A model generated the notes under the pieces. It did not search any database and was not told the DNA's origin. It saw nothing but the letters and a program-made list of their open reading frames with translations. 64,000 bases of DNA from Acidobacteriota bacterium (GTDB lineage: Bacteria > Acidobacteriota > Vicinamibacteria > Vicinamibacterales > SCN-69-37), in NCBI GenBank assembly GCA_947467605.1, contig CANIII010000001.1, forward strand, positions 189,241-253,240. The letters are read 5' to 3'. Numbering within the stretch: the first letter of the stretch is position 1; the number at the start of each line of letters is the position of its first letter. Positions 1 to 9,388 of the stretch are shown in pieces. A program made the translations under genes and the position numbers.

Positions 1-805
1 AGGCGAGCTCCGCGTGGAGCGCGTGACCGCCTCGCTGCACCGACACATGACCCGCAATCGGATGCCCCACGAGCGCGAGGTCGCCAATCACGTCCAACAT
101 CTTGTGTCGCACAAACTCATCGTCGAACCGCAGCGGATTCAGCACGCCGGTCTCACCGAGCACGACCGCGTTATCGAGCGACCCGCCCAGCGCGAGACCG
201 CGCTGACGAAGCATTTCGACTTCCTTCAGGAATCCAAATGTGCGGGCCGGCGCGATCTCATCGATGAACGACGCTTCGGTGATCTCAAGCGTCTTCTTCT
301 GTGAGCGCAGCATCGGGTGATCAAACTGAATCGCGTAGCTGATCTTGAAGGTGTCTGACGGATAGATCGAGATGCTCTTCTCGCCGCGCTCCACGGTCAC
401 CGCGCGCAACACACGCAGAACCTTACGGGGGGCGGACAATTCCTTCACGCCGGCTTCCTGGATCAGATAGACCCACGGGGCCGCGCTGCCGTCCATGATC
501 GGCACTTCGGACTGGTTGAGTTCGACGACGACGTTGTCGATGCCCAGACCGCGCAAGGCGGAGAGCAGATGTTCCACCGTATCGACGGTCGCCTGCCCCT
601 TGACGAGCGTGGTCTGGAGCACCTGAGTCGGACCCAAGTGCGCCAGATTCGCCGGAATGTCGATGCCAAGATCCGAACGGCGGAACGTAATCCCTGCGCC
701 CGCAGCCGCTGGCTTCAACGACACAGATACCTTGTGACCGGAATGCAATCCGATCCCGTGGCAGGTAGTTGTTCGTCGAATCGTACGTTGGAGGTTTGAC
801 ATCAT
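1..805 (-). CDS. lpxC: LpxC, UDP-3-O-acyl-N-acetylglucosamine deacetylase (3' end cut by window edge)
   Basis: LpxC is the cytosolic zinc deacetylase that commits UDP-3-O-acyl-GlcNAc to lipid A synthesis, so the organism makes an LPS-type outer membrane. About 268 codons are in the window; the reading frame is still open at base 1, so the C-terminus is missing. Seen: VEHLLSAL near residue 77 (first zinc His), FVRHKMLDVIGDL near 231 (second His and the Asp ligand), and RGGHALHAEL near 258, matching the region of the catalytic His. Two consecutive ATG codons (805 and 802) could both start; no clear Shine-Dalgarno precedes either. Roughly 200 bases without a gene separate it from uvrA, so it probably has its own promoter. 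Confidence 0.95.
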   Translation of the reverse strand, partial: MMSNLQRTIRRTTTCHGIGLHSGHKVSVSLKPAAAGAGITFRRSDLGIDIPANLAHLGPTQVLQTTLVKGQATVDTVEHLLSALRGLGIDNVVVELNQSEVPIMDGSAAPWVYLIQEAGVKELSAPRKVLRVLRAVTVERGEKSISIYPSDTFKISYAIQFDHPMLRSQKKTLEITEASFIDEIAPARTFGFLKEVEMLRQRGLALGGSLDNAVVLGETGVLNPLRFDDEFVRHKMLDVIGDLALVGHPIAGHVSVQRGGHALHAELA

Positions 806-1005
806 CGACAGGCGAACATCACTTAAGCAATCGGCTTGCCACTACAGTTGCCTGCTCAAATCTGACCGCATGTTGACGCTCAAATAGTTGACAACAATGC
901 ACTTACGTCCAAATATCGGTGAGCATTTGTTCCTATGTCTTCGTAGAGCGTGGCTAGGTGACCACAGGAAAAAGGCACCGATGTGTGTCATTCGAGCCAC
1001 GACCG
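806..1005. other. Intergenic region between uvrA and lpxC
   Basis: About 200 bases without a convincing gene, visibly richer in A and T than the flanking genes. It should hold the lpxC promoter on the minus strand and the 3' end of the uvrA transcript. I found no strong -35/-10 pair and no hairpin followed by a T-run, so no specific site is called. Confidence 0.5.
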
Positions 1006-3873
1006 TCAAGAAACTGCCGACTTGTCGGTGCTGGCTGAGCCGCTCAGTACCGGACCGAGGAAGAGCCCGGTCGCTGACGCTTTGGCTTTGGCAACCGCTT
1101 CTGGCGGCCCTGCCGCAACGACCTGACCGCCACCCGAGCCACCTTCGGGGCCGAGGTCGATGACCCAGTCCGCGCACTTGATGACGTCCAGGTTGTGCTC
1201 GATGACGACGATCGTGTTGCCTTGATCGACGAGCTTGTTCAACACGTCAAGGAGTCGCCGCACGTCCTCGAAGTGGAGGCCGGTGGTCGGCTCATCGAGG
1301 ATGTAGAGCGTCCGCCCTGTTCCACGACGCGACAGCTCTTTGCCCAACTTGACCCGCTGCGCCTCGCCCCCCGACAGCGTGGTCGCCGACTGGCCGAGCT
1401 TGATGTAGCCGAGCCCCACGCTCTGGAGCGTGCGCAGCTTGGCCGCCATGGGCGGGAAGTTCTCGACGAGTGGCAGGGCCTGATCGACGGTGAGCTCGAG
1501 CATTTCCGCGATGGACTTGCCGCGGTACTTCACGTCGAGCGTCTCGCGGTTGTAGCGGCGCCCCTTGCACTCCTCGCACGTCACGTAGACATTCGGCAGA
1601 AAGTGCATCTCGATGGCAATGACACCGTCGCCCTGGCACGTCTCGCAACGACCACCCTTGACGTTGAACGAGAAACGGCCTGGCTTATAGCCGCGCGCGC
1701 GCGACTCGGGCAGCATCGAGAACAGCTCCCGCAGAAACGTGAACAACCCGGTGTAGGTGGCCGGATTCGATCGCGGCGTGCGTCCGATCGGCGATTGATC
1801 GATCTGGATGACCTTGTCGATCAGATTGATGCCGTCGATCCGCGTGTGCTTGCCCGGCTCATCTATGGCGCGATAGAGCGTCTTCGCGAGCGAGCGGTAC
1901 AGGATCTCGTTGACGAGCGTGGACTTGCCCGATCCGCTGACGCCGGTCACGGCAATGAGCAGGCCCAGCGGAAAGCCCACATCGAGCTGCTTCAGGTTGT
2001 TGGCGCTTGCGCCTTCCACGATGAGTTGGCCACGCGACGGGGTGCGGCGCACCGGTGGCACCTCGATCGAACGGGCACCGGTCAGGTACTGGCCGGTGAG
2101 TGACTCGCCGGGTGCGGCGAGCAGGTTCTGCGGCAGCCCCTGAAAGATCACGTGCCCGCCGTGTTCGCCGGCGCCGGGGCCGAGATCGATCAGGTAGTCG
2201 GCCATCCGGATCGTTTCTTCGTCGTGCTCCACCACCAACACGGTGTTGCCGAGGTTTCTCAGCTTGCAGAGCGTGGCGAGCAACCGGCGGTTGTCCCGCT
2301 GGTGCAGACCAATCGACGGCTCGTCGAGCACGTACAGCACGCCGGTCAGCTGTGAACCGATCTGTGTCGCGAGGCGAATGCGCTGGCCTTCGCCGCCCGA
2401 GAGTGTGGCGGCGCTTCGTGACAGCGTGAGATAACCGACGCCGACATCGTTGAGGAAACGCAGCCGTTCGCGGATCTCTTTCAGCACGCGGCCGGCGATC
2501 AGGTGCTCACGCTCGGTGAGTTCGAGCGTGTCGAAGAGCGGCACGACGACCGCGATTGGCTGATCGACGTAGTCGGCCATACGATGGCCCTTCACGCGGA
2601 CCGCGCGGCTTTCGGACTTCAGGCGCTCGCCATGGCAGACGCCGCAGGGCCGCAGAGCGCGCAACGGCTCAAGGGCTTCCTGATCGGTCCAGGTGCCGTT
2701 CTCAAAGCGCCGCCGCAAATTCGGGAGCAACCCTTCGAAGTCCACGCCAAACGGATCGGCCGCCGCCTTCTTGCCCCTCGCTTTGGTCGGCGCGGCTTTC
2801 GCGTGCTTGCCGACGCCTCCGGCGCCATTGATCAGCACGTCCTTCTGCTTCTTCGAGAGCTTCGCGTAGGGCGTGTTGGGATCGATGCCGAATGCGCGCT
2901 CGAGACCGGTCAACATCTCTTCGATGAAACGCGCATCGCCCTTGGCCCAGGGCACGACGGCACCGGCGGCCAGCGACAGCGAGTCGTCCGGGATGATCCG
3001 CGCGGGATCAAAGTCGTACACCGCGCCGAGGCCCTGGCATTCGGGACACGCGCCATGCGGCGAGTTGAACGAGAACGCACGCGGCGTGATCTCGGGAATG
3101 CTGATGCCGCAATCGGGGCACGCCATCCGGCGGGAGAACAATCGGTCTCCGCCTTCCAGCGTGTTGATCACCACAATCTCATCGGCGAGGTTGAGCGCCA
3201 GATCCACCGCGTCGCTCAAGCGCTTGTCGATGCCGGCGCGCACGATCAGACGATCCACCAGCACTTCGATCGTGTGATTCTTACGACGGTCGAGCGCGAT
3301 CTCCTCTTCGAGCGCGCGGAACTCGCCATCGATGCGCGCGCGCGTGAAGCCGCGGCCACGCAGTGCTGCGAGTTCCTTTTTGAACTCGCCCTTGCGCCCA
3401 CGCACGATTGGCGCCAGCACGTTGATGCGTTCGTCGGGGGGATAGAGCATCACCATATCGATGATGCGTTCAAGCGACTGCGACGAAATAGCGCGATCGC
3501 AGTTCGGGCAGTGCGGCACGCCGATGTTCGAGAACAGCAGGCGGAGGTAGTCGTAGACCTCGGTGACGGTGCCGACCGTCGATCGCGGATTCGAGGCGGT
3601 GGTCTTCTGCTCGATCGAAATCGCCGGCGAGAGCCCGTCGATCAGGTCGACGTCCGGCTTCTCCATCTGCTCGAGAAACTGCCGCGCGTACGCCGACAGC
3701 GACTCCACGTACCGACGCTGGCCTTCTGCATAGATCGTGTCGAACGCCAGCGAGGATTTGCCTGAGCCCGAGAGGCCGGTGATCACGACAAGCCGGTCCC
3801 GCGGGATGTCGACGTCGACGTTCCGCAGGTTGTGGACTCGGGCGCCGCGAACGGAAATCCAGTCGTGAGCCAA
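1006..3873 (-). CDS. uvrA: UvrA, excinuclease ABC subunit A
   Basis: UvrA is the damage-recognition ATPase of nucleotide excision repair; it forms a dimer that loads UvrB. At 955 aa it is full length for the family. Seen in order: Walker A GLSGSGKS at residues 33-40, zinc-binding CxxC pairs (CPNCDR, CPDCG with CPECQG, CGVCHG), the signature [12 protein letters not shown] with DEPSIGLH, a second Walker A GVSGSGKS in the C-terminal half, the glycine-rich zinc module CETCQGDG with CEECKGRR, then [12 protein letters not shown] and DEPTTGLH. It starts 3 bases after the stop of the CoA-transferase gene upstream, so it is probably the last gene of the operon beginning at the HNH gene. No truncation or odd residue noted. 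Confidence 0.98.
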   Translation of the reverse strand: MAHDWISVRGARVHNLRNVDVDIPRDRLVVITGLSGSGKSSLAFDTIYAEGQRRYVESLSAYARQFLEQMEKPDVDLIDGLSPAISIEQKTTASNPRSTVGTVTEVYDYLRLLFSNIGVPHCPNCDRAISSQSLERIIDMVMLYPPDERINVLAPIVRGRKGEFKKELAALRGRGFTRARIDGEFRALEEEIALDRRKNHTIEVLVDRLIVRAGIDKRLSDAVDLALNLADEIVVINTLEGGDRLFSRRMACPDCGISIPEITPRAFSFNSPHGACPECQGLGAVYDFDPARIIPDDSLSLAAGAVVPWAKGDARFIEEMLTGLERAFGIDPNTPYAKLSKKQKDVLINGAGGVGKHAKAAPTKARGKKAAADPFGVDFEGLLPNLRRRFENGTWTDQEALEPLRALRPCGVCHGERLKSESRAVRVKGHRMADYVDQPIAVVVPLFDTLELTEREHLIAGRVLKEIRERLRFLNDVGVGYLTLSRSAATLSGGEGQRIRLATQIGSQLTGVLYVLDEPSIGLHQRDNRRLLATLCKLRNLGNTVLVVEHDEETIRMADYLIDLGPGAGEHGGHVIFQGLPQNLLAAPGESLTGQYLTGARSIEVPPVRRTPSRGQLIVEGASANNLKQLDVGFPLGLLIAVTGVSGSGKSTLVNEILYRSLAKTLYRAIDEPGKHTRIDGINLIDKVIQIDQSPIGRTPRSNPATYTGLFTFLRELFSMLPESRARGYKPGRFSFNVKGGRCETCQGDGVIAIEMHFLPNVYVTCEECKGRRYNRETLDVKYRGKSIAEMLELTVDQALPLVENFPPMAAKLRTLQSVGLGYIKLGQSATTLSGGEAQRVKLGKELSRRGTGRTLYILDEPTTGLHFEDVRRLLDVLNKLVDQGNTIVVIEHNLDVIKCADWVIDLGPEGGSGGGQVVAAGPPEAVAKAKASATGLFLGPVLSGSASTDKSAVS

Positions 3874-3876
3874 ACG

Positions 3877-4992
3877 TTAATTGTAGCCTCTCAGCCCGGC
3901 CAGAATGCGCGCGGTGTCTACGCCCAGGTCGGGCGCCGGGCTGAGATCGACCGGCTCGGCTACGAACGGCGACCGGAAGGCGCGGACGCCGGCTTCGGCT
4001 GGGACGATGAGGTGTCGCGCGGCGACGTGGGGATCGGCGAGCACGTCGCGTGCGGTGTTGACCGGCGACAGGCAGACCTCGTGCGCCTTGAAGTGCTCGA
4101 TCCACTCGGCGCTGGTGCGCTGACGAAACACGAACCGGACCTCCGCGATCAACCGTTGCTGATCTTCCGGATCGCTGAGTTGACGCGCCGATAGATCGGG
4201 CCGCTCAATGGCTGCGCAGAATCCGCGCCAGAACTTGGGCTCGAGTGCGCCGAGCGCGAGGCGACGACCGTCGCGTGTTTCATACAGGTTGTAACAGGCG
4301 TGATCGCCAAACGTTGGCAGTTCACCTGCCGCATCGGTGCCGTGATCGAGCAACTCAGGCGCGGCGGGCAGCATCATCCAGTACACGGCAGCGTCGTGCA
4401 TCGAGATGTCGATCGATGCGCCTGTACCGAAACGCTCGCGCGCGAACAGGGCGGCCAGGATCGCTGTCACCGCGCTCATCGCGCCGCCGCCGACATCGGC
4501 GATAAACATCCGCGGCAGATCGGTAGCACGCGGCCGATCCGCTTCCAGCATGCCGGCTTCCGCGACGTAATTCAGATCGTGCCCCGGACGTTCCGCGTAG
4601 GGGCCGTGCTGCCCGTATCCCGTGATCGCGCAGTGAATCAGCCGCGGCCGCGTTGCTCGCGTGTGCCCCGCCGACACGCCGATCGCACGTGCCGTCCTCG
4701 GGCGAAAACTCTCAATGACGACATCAGCGGTCTCGATAAGCTGGTCGAGGATCGCGCGGGACGCCGAGTCGCGCAAATCAAGCGCGACGCTCTTCTTTCC
4801 GCGGTTCAGAAGCCGATGGTAGAGCCCGTGGCCATCGAGCATGGGCGGCAATCCACGCGTGGGATCGCCACCGCTTGGATCCTCAATCTTGATCACCTCA
4901 GCGCCGAGCTCGGCGAGCATCAGCGTCGCGAACGCGCCCGGAATCAGACGCGTCAGATCAAGGACGCGAACGCCCTGCAGCGGCAGCGTCAT
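3877..4992 (-). CDS. CaiB/BaiF family (class III) CoA-transferase
   Basis: The 371-aa product belongs to the family III CoA-transferases (formyl-CoA transferase, CaiB, alpha-methylacyl-CoA racemase). These move CoA between organic acids or epimerise acyl-CoAs in the cytosol. Seen: N-terminal LQGVRVLDLTRLIPGAF, AELGAEVIKIEDPSGGDPTR, a LNRGKKSVALDLRD block, and MFIADVGGGAMSAVTAILAA, whose Asp matches the catalytic aspartate region. The substrate cannot be read from sequence; the loss of long inserts and the short length favour the racemase-like subgroup. It lies 15 bases after the amino-acid permease and 3 before uvrA, in one operon. Confidence 0.9.
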   Translation of the reverse strand: MTLPLQGVRVLDLTRLIPGAFATLMLAELGAEVIKIEDPSGGDPTRGLPPMLDGHGLYHRLLNRGKKSVALDLRDSASRAILDQLIETADVVIESFRPRTARAIGVSAGHTRATRPRLIHCAITGYGQHGPYAERPGHDLNYVAEAGMLEADRPRATDLPRMFIADVGGGAMSAVTAILAALFARERFGTGASIDISMHDAAVYWMMLPAAPELLDHGTDAAGELPTFGDHACYNLYETRDGRRLALGALEPKFWRGFCAAIERPDLSARQLSDPEDQQRLIAEVRFVFRQRTSAEWIEHFKAHEVCLSPVNTARDVLADPHVAARHLIVPAEAGVRAFRSPFVAEPVDLSPAPDLGVDTARILAGLRGYN

Positions 4993-5007
4993 CGCGGGCC
5001 TCGTCGT

Positions 5008-6495
5008 CTACTTCGCGCGGTTCAGCTTGCTGTTGCGATAGCCGTAGAGCACGTAGATCACCAGCCCGATCACCAGCCACCAGCCAAATCGTTCCCAAGC
5101 AATCGCCGGCAGCCCTTTCATCACGAAAATACACATGCCCGCGCCGACGATGCCGACGACGTGCACGAACGGGACACGGAACGGACGCTTGCGGGTCGGA
5201 TCGGTGTGGCGTAAGACAATGACGCCGATACACACAAGCACGAACGCGAAGAGGGTACCGATGTTTGTGAGGTCGTAGGTTTCTGCGGCGTCACCAATCA
5301 ACGACCACACCGCGACGAACACGCCAGTGAGTAACGTGGCGGTGTACGGGATGCGCGTCTTCTCATCGACCTTGGCGATCCACTTCGGCAGCAGGCCGTC
5401 GCGACCCATCGCAAAGAAGATGCGCGGCTGACCGTACTGAAACACCAGCAGCACCGCCGCCATCGAGAAGATCGCGCCAAGCGCAACGATCTTCGCGAGA
5501 CTCTGCATGCCGGACGCGTTGAGGGCGAACGCGAGCGGATCAGCCGACTTGCCGAGTTCCGCGGCTGGCACCATACCGGTGAGCACGGCGCCGATGATGA
5601 TGTAGATCACGGTACAAATCGCCAGGCCGCCGAGGATGCCGATGGGCAAATTGCGCTGCGGATTCTTCGTTTCCTCCGCAGCCGTCGAAATCGCATCGAA
5701 GCCAATGTAGGCGAAGAAGACAATCGCCGCGCCCTGATGGATGCCGGTGAATCCGTTTGGCGCAAACGGCGTGTAGTTTGCGGTGTTGATGTGCGTGAGC
5801 CCGCCGATGATGAAGACACCGAGCACGAGGAGCTTCACGGCCACCATGATGTTGTTGGCGCGCGTGCTTTCCTTCGCACCACGCAGCAACAACCACGTGA
5901 TGGCCATCACGATGCCGAACGCCGGCACGTTGATGAGAATCGGCATGCTGCCGATGTGCGGCGCGCGATCGAGCATGCCGTGTACGGCCGGATCCGAACT
6001 GAGCAGCGCCGTGCGATAGCCGGTCGTCAGCCACTCCGGCATGGCGATCCAGCCATTCAGCAGCGACTTGAGATAGTCACCCCAGGAAATCGCCACCGCC
6101 ACGTTGCCAACGGCGTATTCGAGAATCAGGTCCCAGCCTATGATCCAGGCGACCAGTTCGCCGAGCGTGGCGTACGAATACGCATAGGCGCTGCCGGCCT
6201 GCGGAATCATCGACGCGAGTTCCGCGTAGCAGAGGCCGGCCAACGCACAGCAGGCACCGAGCAACACGAACGACAGCACGAGCGCCGGTCCGGCGCCATA
6301 GCGAATCACTTCGCCGTTCGGGCCAAGTTGTCCCGCCGCAGCCGAACCAATCGAACCGAAAATGCCGGCGCCGATCACCGCGCCGATCGCGAGCATGATC
6401 AAATCGCCCGCGCCGAGCACGCGCTTCAGCGAGTGCTCCCCGCCGGACGTCTCGCTCATCAGGGCTTCAATCGGCTTTACGCGCAGCACACTCAT
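5008..6495 (-). CDS. APC superfamily amino acid permease (cationic amino acid transporter type)
   Basis: A 495-aa inner-membrane permease with about 12 to 14 hydrophobic segments. The N-terminal block LKRVLGAGDLIMLAIGAVIG with AGIFGSIGSAAAG is the first-helix signature of APC amino-acid transporters of the CAT/YfnA group. It also has FFAYIGFDAISTAAEETKNP, conserved in the sixth helix of CAT-type members. It likely imports amino acids by proton or sodium coupling; the substrate is unknown. Its ATG overlaps the TGA of the IPT/NHL gene (ATGA), which indicates translational coupling. The hydrophilic N-terminus of about 20 residues is ordinary for the group. Confidence 0.93.
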   Translation of the reverse strand: MSVLRVKPIEALMSETSGGEHSLKRVLGAGDLIMLAIGAVIGAGIFGSIGSAAAGQLGPNGEVIRYGAGPALVLSFVLLGACCALAGLCYAELASMIPQAGSAYAYSYATLGELVAWIIGWDLILEYAVGNVAVAISWGDYLKSLLNGWIAMPEWLTTGYRTALLSSDPAVHGMLDRAPHIGSMPILINVPAFGIVMAITWLLLRGAKESTRANNIMVAVKLLVLGVFIIGGLTHINTANYTPFAPNGFTGIHQGAAIVFFAYIGFDAISTAAEETKNPQRNLPIGILGGLAICTVIYIIIGAVLTGMVPAAELGKSADPLAFALNASGMQSLAKIVALGAIFSMAAVLLVFQYGQPRIFFAMGRDGLLPKWIAKVDEKTRIPYTATLLTGVFVAVWSLIGDAAETYDLTNIGTLFAFVLVCIGVIVLRHTDPTRKRPFRVPFVHVVGIVGAGMCIFVMKGLPAIAWERFGWWLVIGLVIYVLYGYRNSKLNRAK

Positions 6496-7541
6496 GCACT
6501 CTCCATAGGGGCGATGAGAAGTCCATCCAGTTTCCAGACGGTGTCGTTCGAGTTCAGCACCGTCGCGCCGGCGGGATCAAACGCGACGCCAATCAGCGCG
6601 CCGGCTGCCACAACAAGCTCAGGCTTCGGAGCGGACCGGGTGACGTCGACACGGAACAATCCGGCTGACCCGGCCAGCGCATCAACCACATGCAACATGC
6701 CGGTCGTATCAAACGCGAGCCCCTGCGGACGACCGAACGCCTCCGTCACGGTGTCCACGAGACGATCCGGCGTGATGCGGTACAGCGCGTCGTGCGTGGC
6801 CAACGTCGGCGCCGTGACATACAGGCACTGGTCCGGGCCATACGCGAGATGAAACGCCGCGACGCTCGACGGCAACGACGCAAACGTCTCCACCTGTCGA
6901 TCGGGACGCACGCGGAAGATGGTGCCCGATCGGTCGCCGACGAACAGATCGCCATCCGGCGAAAATGCGAGCCCGGTCGCCACGCCGAGGTCGGTCGCGT
7001 AGCGCTCCACGCGATCACCGGGCTGCAGGCGATACACATGACCGTCGAATCGACTCGACACGTAAATCAACCCGTCCGGGCCAACCGCCAGTGACGTCGG
7101 ATTGCCGATCTCAATCGCGAGCGCCTCTTTCACGCCGTCCCGTCCGATGCGGTACAACGGCACCGACGGCCGCGCATCGCGCGAACCGCTGTGCGTGACA
7201 TACAGGCGACCGTCGCGATCGAACACCGGACTGTCCACCATATGCACGTCGTCCACCAGCGTGGTCCCCACCTGCAACCATGCGGGTTCACTGATGCACT
7301 CATCGACCCGCACCGGCAATCGTCCGCCGCCGGTATCAGCCGGTACGACGACGCGCACGCGACGGGCCGAGGCGGCGACGACACGCGCGTCAGATGTGCC
7401 AACGAGCACGTGTGGCAGGCCTTCGGGGGGCAGGGGGAGATGCGTGCCCGAGACGGCTACGCGAGCACCGGGCAGCGCACGAGACGGCTCAACGGTCAGA
7501 CGCACAGCGGCGCTCACGGCGCCCGCACTAACTTTCGTCAT
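6492..7541 (-). CDS. IPT/TIG plus NHL/SMP-30-like beta-propeller protein
   Basis: About 349 aa. The N-terminal third (LTVEPSRALPGARVAVSGTH) resembles an IPT/TIG immunoglobulin-like fold. The rest has repeated blades such as TSLAVGPDGLIYVSSRFDG, GLAFSPDGDLFVGDRSG and GLAFDTTGMLHVVDALAGS, typical of NHL or SMP-30/gluconolactonase propellers. No signal peptide is visible from the chosen start, so location is uncertain. I start it at the ATG at 7541 rather than the longer frame opening at 7601, because 7541 overlaps the last 14 bases of the HNH gene, as the other operon junctions do. Binding or hydrolytic function is not determinable. Confidence 0.85.
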   Translation of the reverse strand: MTKVSAGAVSAAVRLTVEPSRALPGARVAVSGTHLPLPPEGLPHVLVGTSDARVVAASARRVRVVVPADTGGGRLPVRVDECISEPAWLQVGTTLVDDVHMVDSPVFDRDGRLYVTHSGSRDARPSVPLYRIGRDGVKEALAIEIGNPTSLAVGPDGLIYVSSRFDGHVYRLQPGDRVERYATDLGVATGLAFSPDGDLFVGDRSGTIFRVRPDRQVETFASLPSSVAAFHLAYGPDQCLYVTAPTLATHDALYRITPDRLVDTVTEAFGRPQGLAFDTTGMLHVVDALAGSAGLFRVDVTRSAPKPELVVAAGALIGVAFDPAGATVLNSNDTVWKLDGLLIAPMESA

Positions 7542-8064
7542 CGAGTTCGACGTTCCAGTAGACGTAGTCGCGCCAGCTATCAGGCGCATTGCGAATGCCA
7601 AATGCGAGATGCACGGCTGGTGCCTTGTCGGGTCGCTTCGGCGCGCGGATCAGCCGCATGCGCGCCTGCTCCGGTGTGCGACCACCTTTCTTGCGATTGC
7701 AGGTGATGCAACACGACACGATGTTCTCCCAGTCTTTGCGGCCACCCTGTGCGACCGGCACCACGTGATCGAACGTGAGTTCGCCGGTCGGAAAGAGGAC
7801 GCCACAGTACTGGCAGGTGTGACGATCCCGCGCGTAGATGTTCGCGCGCGAAAACGGCACATAGTCAACGGTCTTGCGCACGCGGATGCGCCGCAGCAAA
7901 CGAATCACGGAGGGCAGCTTGACGCTGAAGGACACAGATCGCACTTCGCGGTCATAGACCGCGACAATTTCGACCTTGCCCTGGCACCACAACGTGATCG
8001 CCTTTTGCCAATGGACGACCCGCAGCGGCTCGTAGGTAGCGTTGAGCAGCAGCGTTTGTTCCAT
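7528..8064 (-). CDS. HNH endonuclease family protein
   Basis: About 178 aa. It has the N-terminal block LLLNATYEPLRVVHWQKAI common to the bacterial HNH family found in many genomes. It then has a zinc-supported HNH core: CQYCG, the catalytic-type segment LTFDHVVPVAQGG, the Asn in WENIVSCC and the second pair CITCNRKKG. It is presumed a metal-dependent DNA nuclease; its cellular role is unknown. I use the ATG at 8064 (MEQTLLLN) instead of 8112, since homologs begin at this point. First gene of the operon ending in uvrA, divergent from the NlpC/P60 gene at 8138; the 73-base gap should hold both promoters. Confidence 0.9.
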   Translation of the reverse strand: MEQTLLLNATYEPLRVVHWQKAITLWCQGKVEIVAVYDREVRSVSFSVKLPSVIRLLRRIRVRKTVDYVPFSRANIYARDRHTCQYCGVLFPTGELTFDHVVPVAQGGRKDWENIVSCCITCNRKKGGRTPEQARMRLIRAPKRPDKAPAVHLAFGIRNAPDSWRDYVYWNVELDDES

Positions 8065-8137
8065 ACCCGGGCCGATTATAGCGATAAACCTCGCGGGATC
8101 TGGCGAACCCACGCCGTTGTGCCGATAGGCGTTACTG

Positions 8138-8674
8138 ATGGGTTTCCGTGCGACCGCCTGGATCGTGGCCCTCGGCTTGACTCTGTCGGCGTGTGCGTCG
8201 ACGGGGCCGGTGCCGCGACCCAGCCCGTTCCCGAGTCCCTACCCGAGCCCGGCGACGCCCCCGGCCATCTACCCGGCGCCGCTTGCGCCCGCGGTGCACT
8301 CATTCAGCACCGCGTCATTTGTCGCAGCGGCAAAGCAACTCGCAGGCGTGCACTACCAAATGGGCGGCGAATCGCCCACGACGGGCTTCGATTGCAGTGG
8401 GTATGTCAAATACGTTTACAGCCTGTTCCGGATTCCGATTCCCCGGGCAGTCGGCGAACAATACCGGGCGGGCAAGCCCGCACGCGGCACCGAGATCAAG
8501 GCCGGCGATCTGCTCTTCTTCAAGATTTCCGGCAACACCGTGTCACACGTGGCGTTGGCGCTCGGGCCCGACGAATTCATCCATGCGCCGAACTCGACCG
8601 GCGTCGTGCGCATCGAGAAACTCAGCTCACCCTATTGGCACAGCCGATTTGCCGGGGCCCGTAGAATCCTCTGA
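8138..8674 (+). CDS. NlpC/P60 family (C40) lipoprotein, cell-wall endopeptidase
   Basis: A 178-aa lipoprotein. The signal peptide ends at a lipobox LSAC (Cys about 19), followed by a Pro/Ser-rich linker (roughly residues 23-50), then an NlpC/P60 domain. Catalytic residues visible: Cys in GFDCSGYVKYVY, His in SHVALALG and a third polar residue in EFIHAPNS. Such enzymes cut the D-Glu to diamino-acid bond of peptidoglycan stems in the periplasm. Its last 48 bases overlap the 3' end of mtgA on the other strand, so two peptidoglycan genes converge tail to tail. Confidence 0.93.
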   Translation: MGFRATAWIVALGLTLSACASTGPVPRPSPFPSPYPSPATPPAIYPAPLAPAVHSFSTASFVAAAKQLAGVHYQMGGESPTTGFDCSGYVKYVYSLFRIPIPRAVGEQYRAGKPARGTEIKAGDLLFFKISGNTVSHVALALGPDEFIHAPNSTGVVRIEKLSSPYWHSRFAGARRIL

Positions 8675-9388
8675 TCCTGCGCCGGCGGGCGGCACGACCT
8701 CGCCCATGCGCCGGAGAATCAGGGCCTGACGCCGTAACATGAACGGGCTCGGGTGGGCGGGGCTGTAGCGGCGCGGATTGATGATCACGGCCGCCATCAG
8801 CGCCGACTGACTGGGCGTGAGCTCGGAGGCGGACACGCCAAAGTACGCATGCGCGGCGGCATCGCAGCCCCAGATGCCGTCGCCCCATTCGATCACATTC
8901 AAGTAGAGCTCGAGGATCCGGCGCTTCGACAGCTCGGCTTCGAGCCGACGTGTGATGTAGAGCTCCGTTAGTTTGCGAAACGGATTGCGCGACGGCGACA
9001 GGTAGAGATTCTTCGCGAGCTGCTGCGTAATCGTTGACGCGCCGCGCATCGGCTGCCCTTTTTCCAGCGTGTCTTCGATCGACGCCTTGATCTCGTCGAG
9101 ATCGATCCCGTCGTGCGACCAGAACGCCGCGTCCTCCGAGACCAGCACCGCACGAATCAGGGACGGCGAGATGCGCGCATAGTTGATCCACCGCTGCGCC
9201 TTGTGGACCGGCTTGCCGGCGGCGCGCGCTTCGTCGGCGCGCAGGTCCATGAACGCGGTCGAGACCGGCGGTGTGGTTCGGAGCGGCCGCACATTCGGCA
9301 CGGTGAACCACACGTAGGCCAGACCAGCAAAGCCACACGCGGCGGCGCCGAGCAGAATGCGGCCGATCAGTCGCAGCGATGCGATCAG
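8627..9388 (-). CDS. mtgA: MtgA, monofunctional biosynthetic peptidoglycan transglycosylase (GT51)
   Basis: About 253 aa. One N-terminal membrane segment (LIGRILLGAAACGFAGLAYV) precedes a GT51 domain that polymerises lipid II in the periplasm. Motifs: SEDAAFWSHDGID with the catalytic Glu, RGASTITQQLAKNLYLS, RKLTELYITRRLE, and KRRILELYLNVIEWGDGIWG. Start: in frame there is no ATG, GTG or TTG before the membrane segment except an ATG at 9469 deep inside the aminotransferase gene. A CTG at 9388 overlaps the upstream stop as CTGA and has AGGAGG at 9396-9401, 7 bases away, so I take the CTG. Last gene of the peptide-ABC/aldolase operon; its 3' end overlaps the NlpC gene. Confidence 0.92.
   Translation of the reverse strand: MIASLRLIGRILLGAAACGFAGLAYVWFTVPNVRPLRTTPPVSTAFMDLRADEARAAGKPVHKAQRWINYARISPSLIRAVLVSEDAAFWSHDGIDLDEIKASIEDTLEKGQPMRGASTITQQLAKNLYLSPSRNPFRKLTELYITRRLEAELSKRRILELYLNVIEWGDGIWGCDAAAHAYFGVSASELTPSQSALMAAVIINPRRYSPAHPSPFMLRRQALILRRMGEVVPPAGAGSEDSTGPGKSAVPIG

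Noticed and set aside
2503..3765. Long plus-strand open frame (420 codons) opposite uvrA
   Set aside because: Antisense frame caused by high GC codon use; no domain signature, and uvrA on the other strand is unambiguous.
5737..6852. A 371-codon plus-strand open frame across the permease and NHL genes
   Set aside because: Antisense frame spanning two genes; composition typical of shadow frames.
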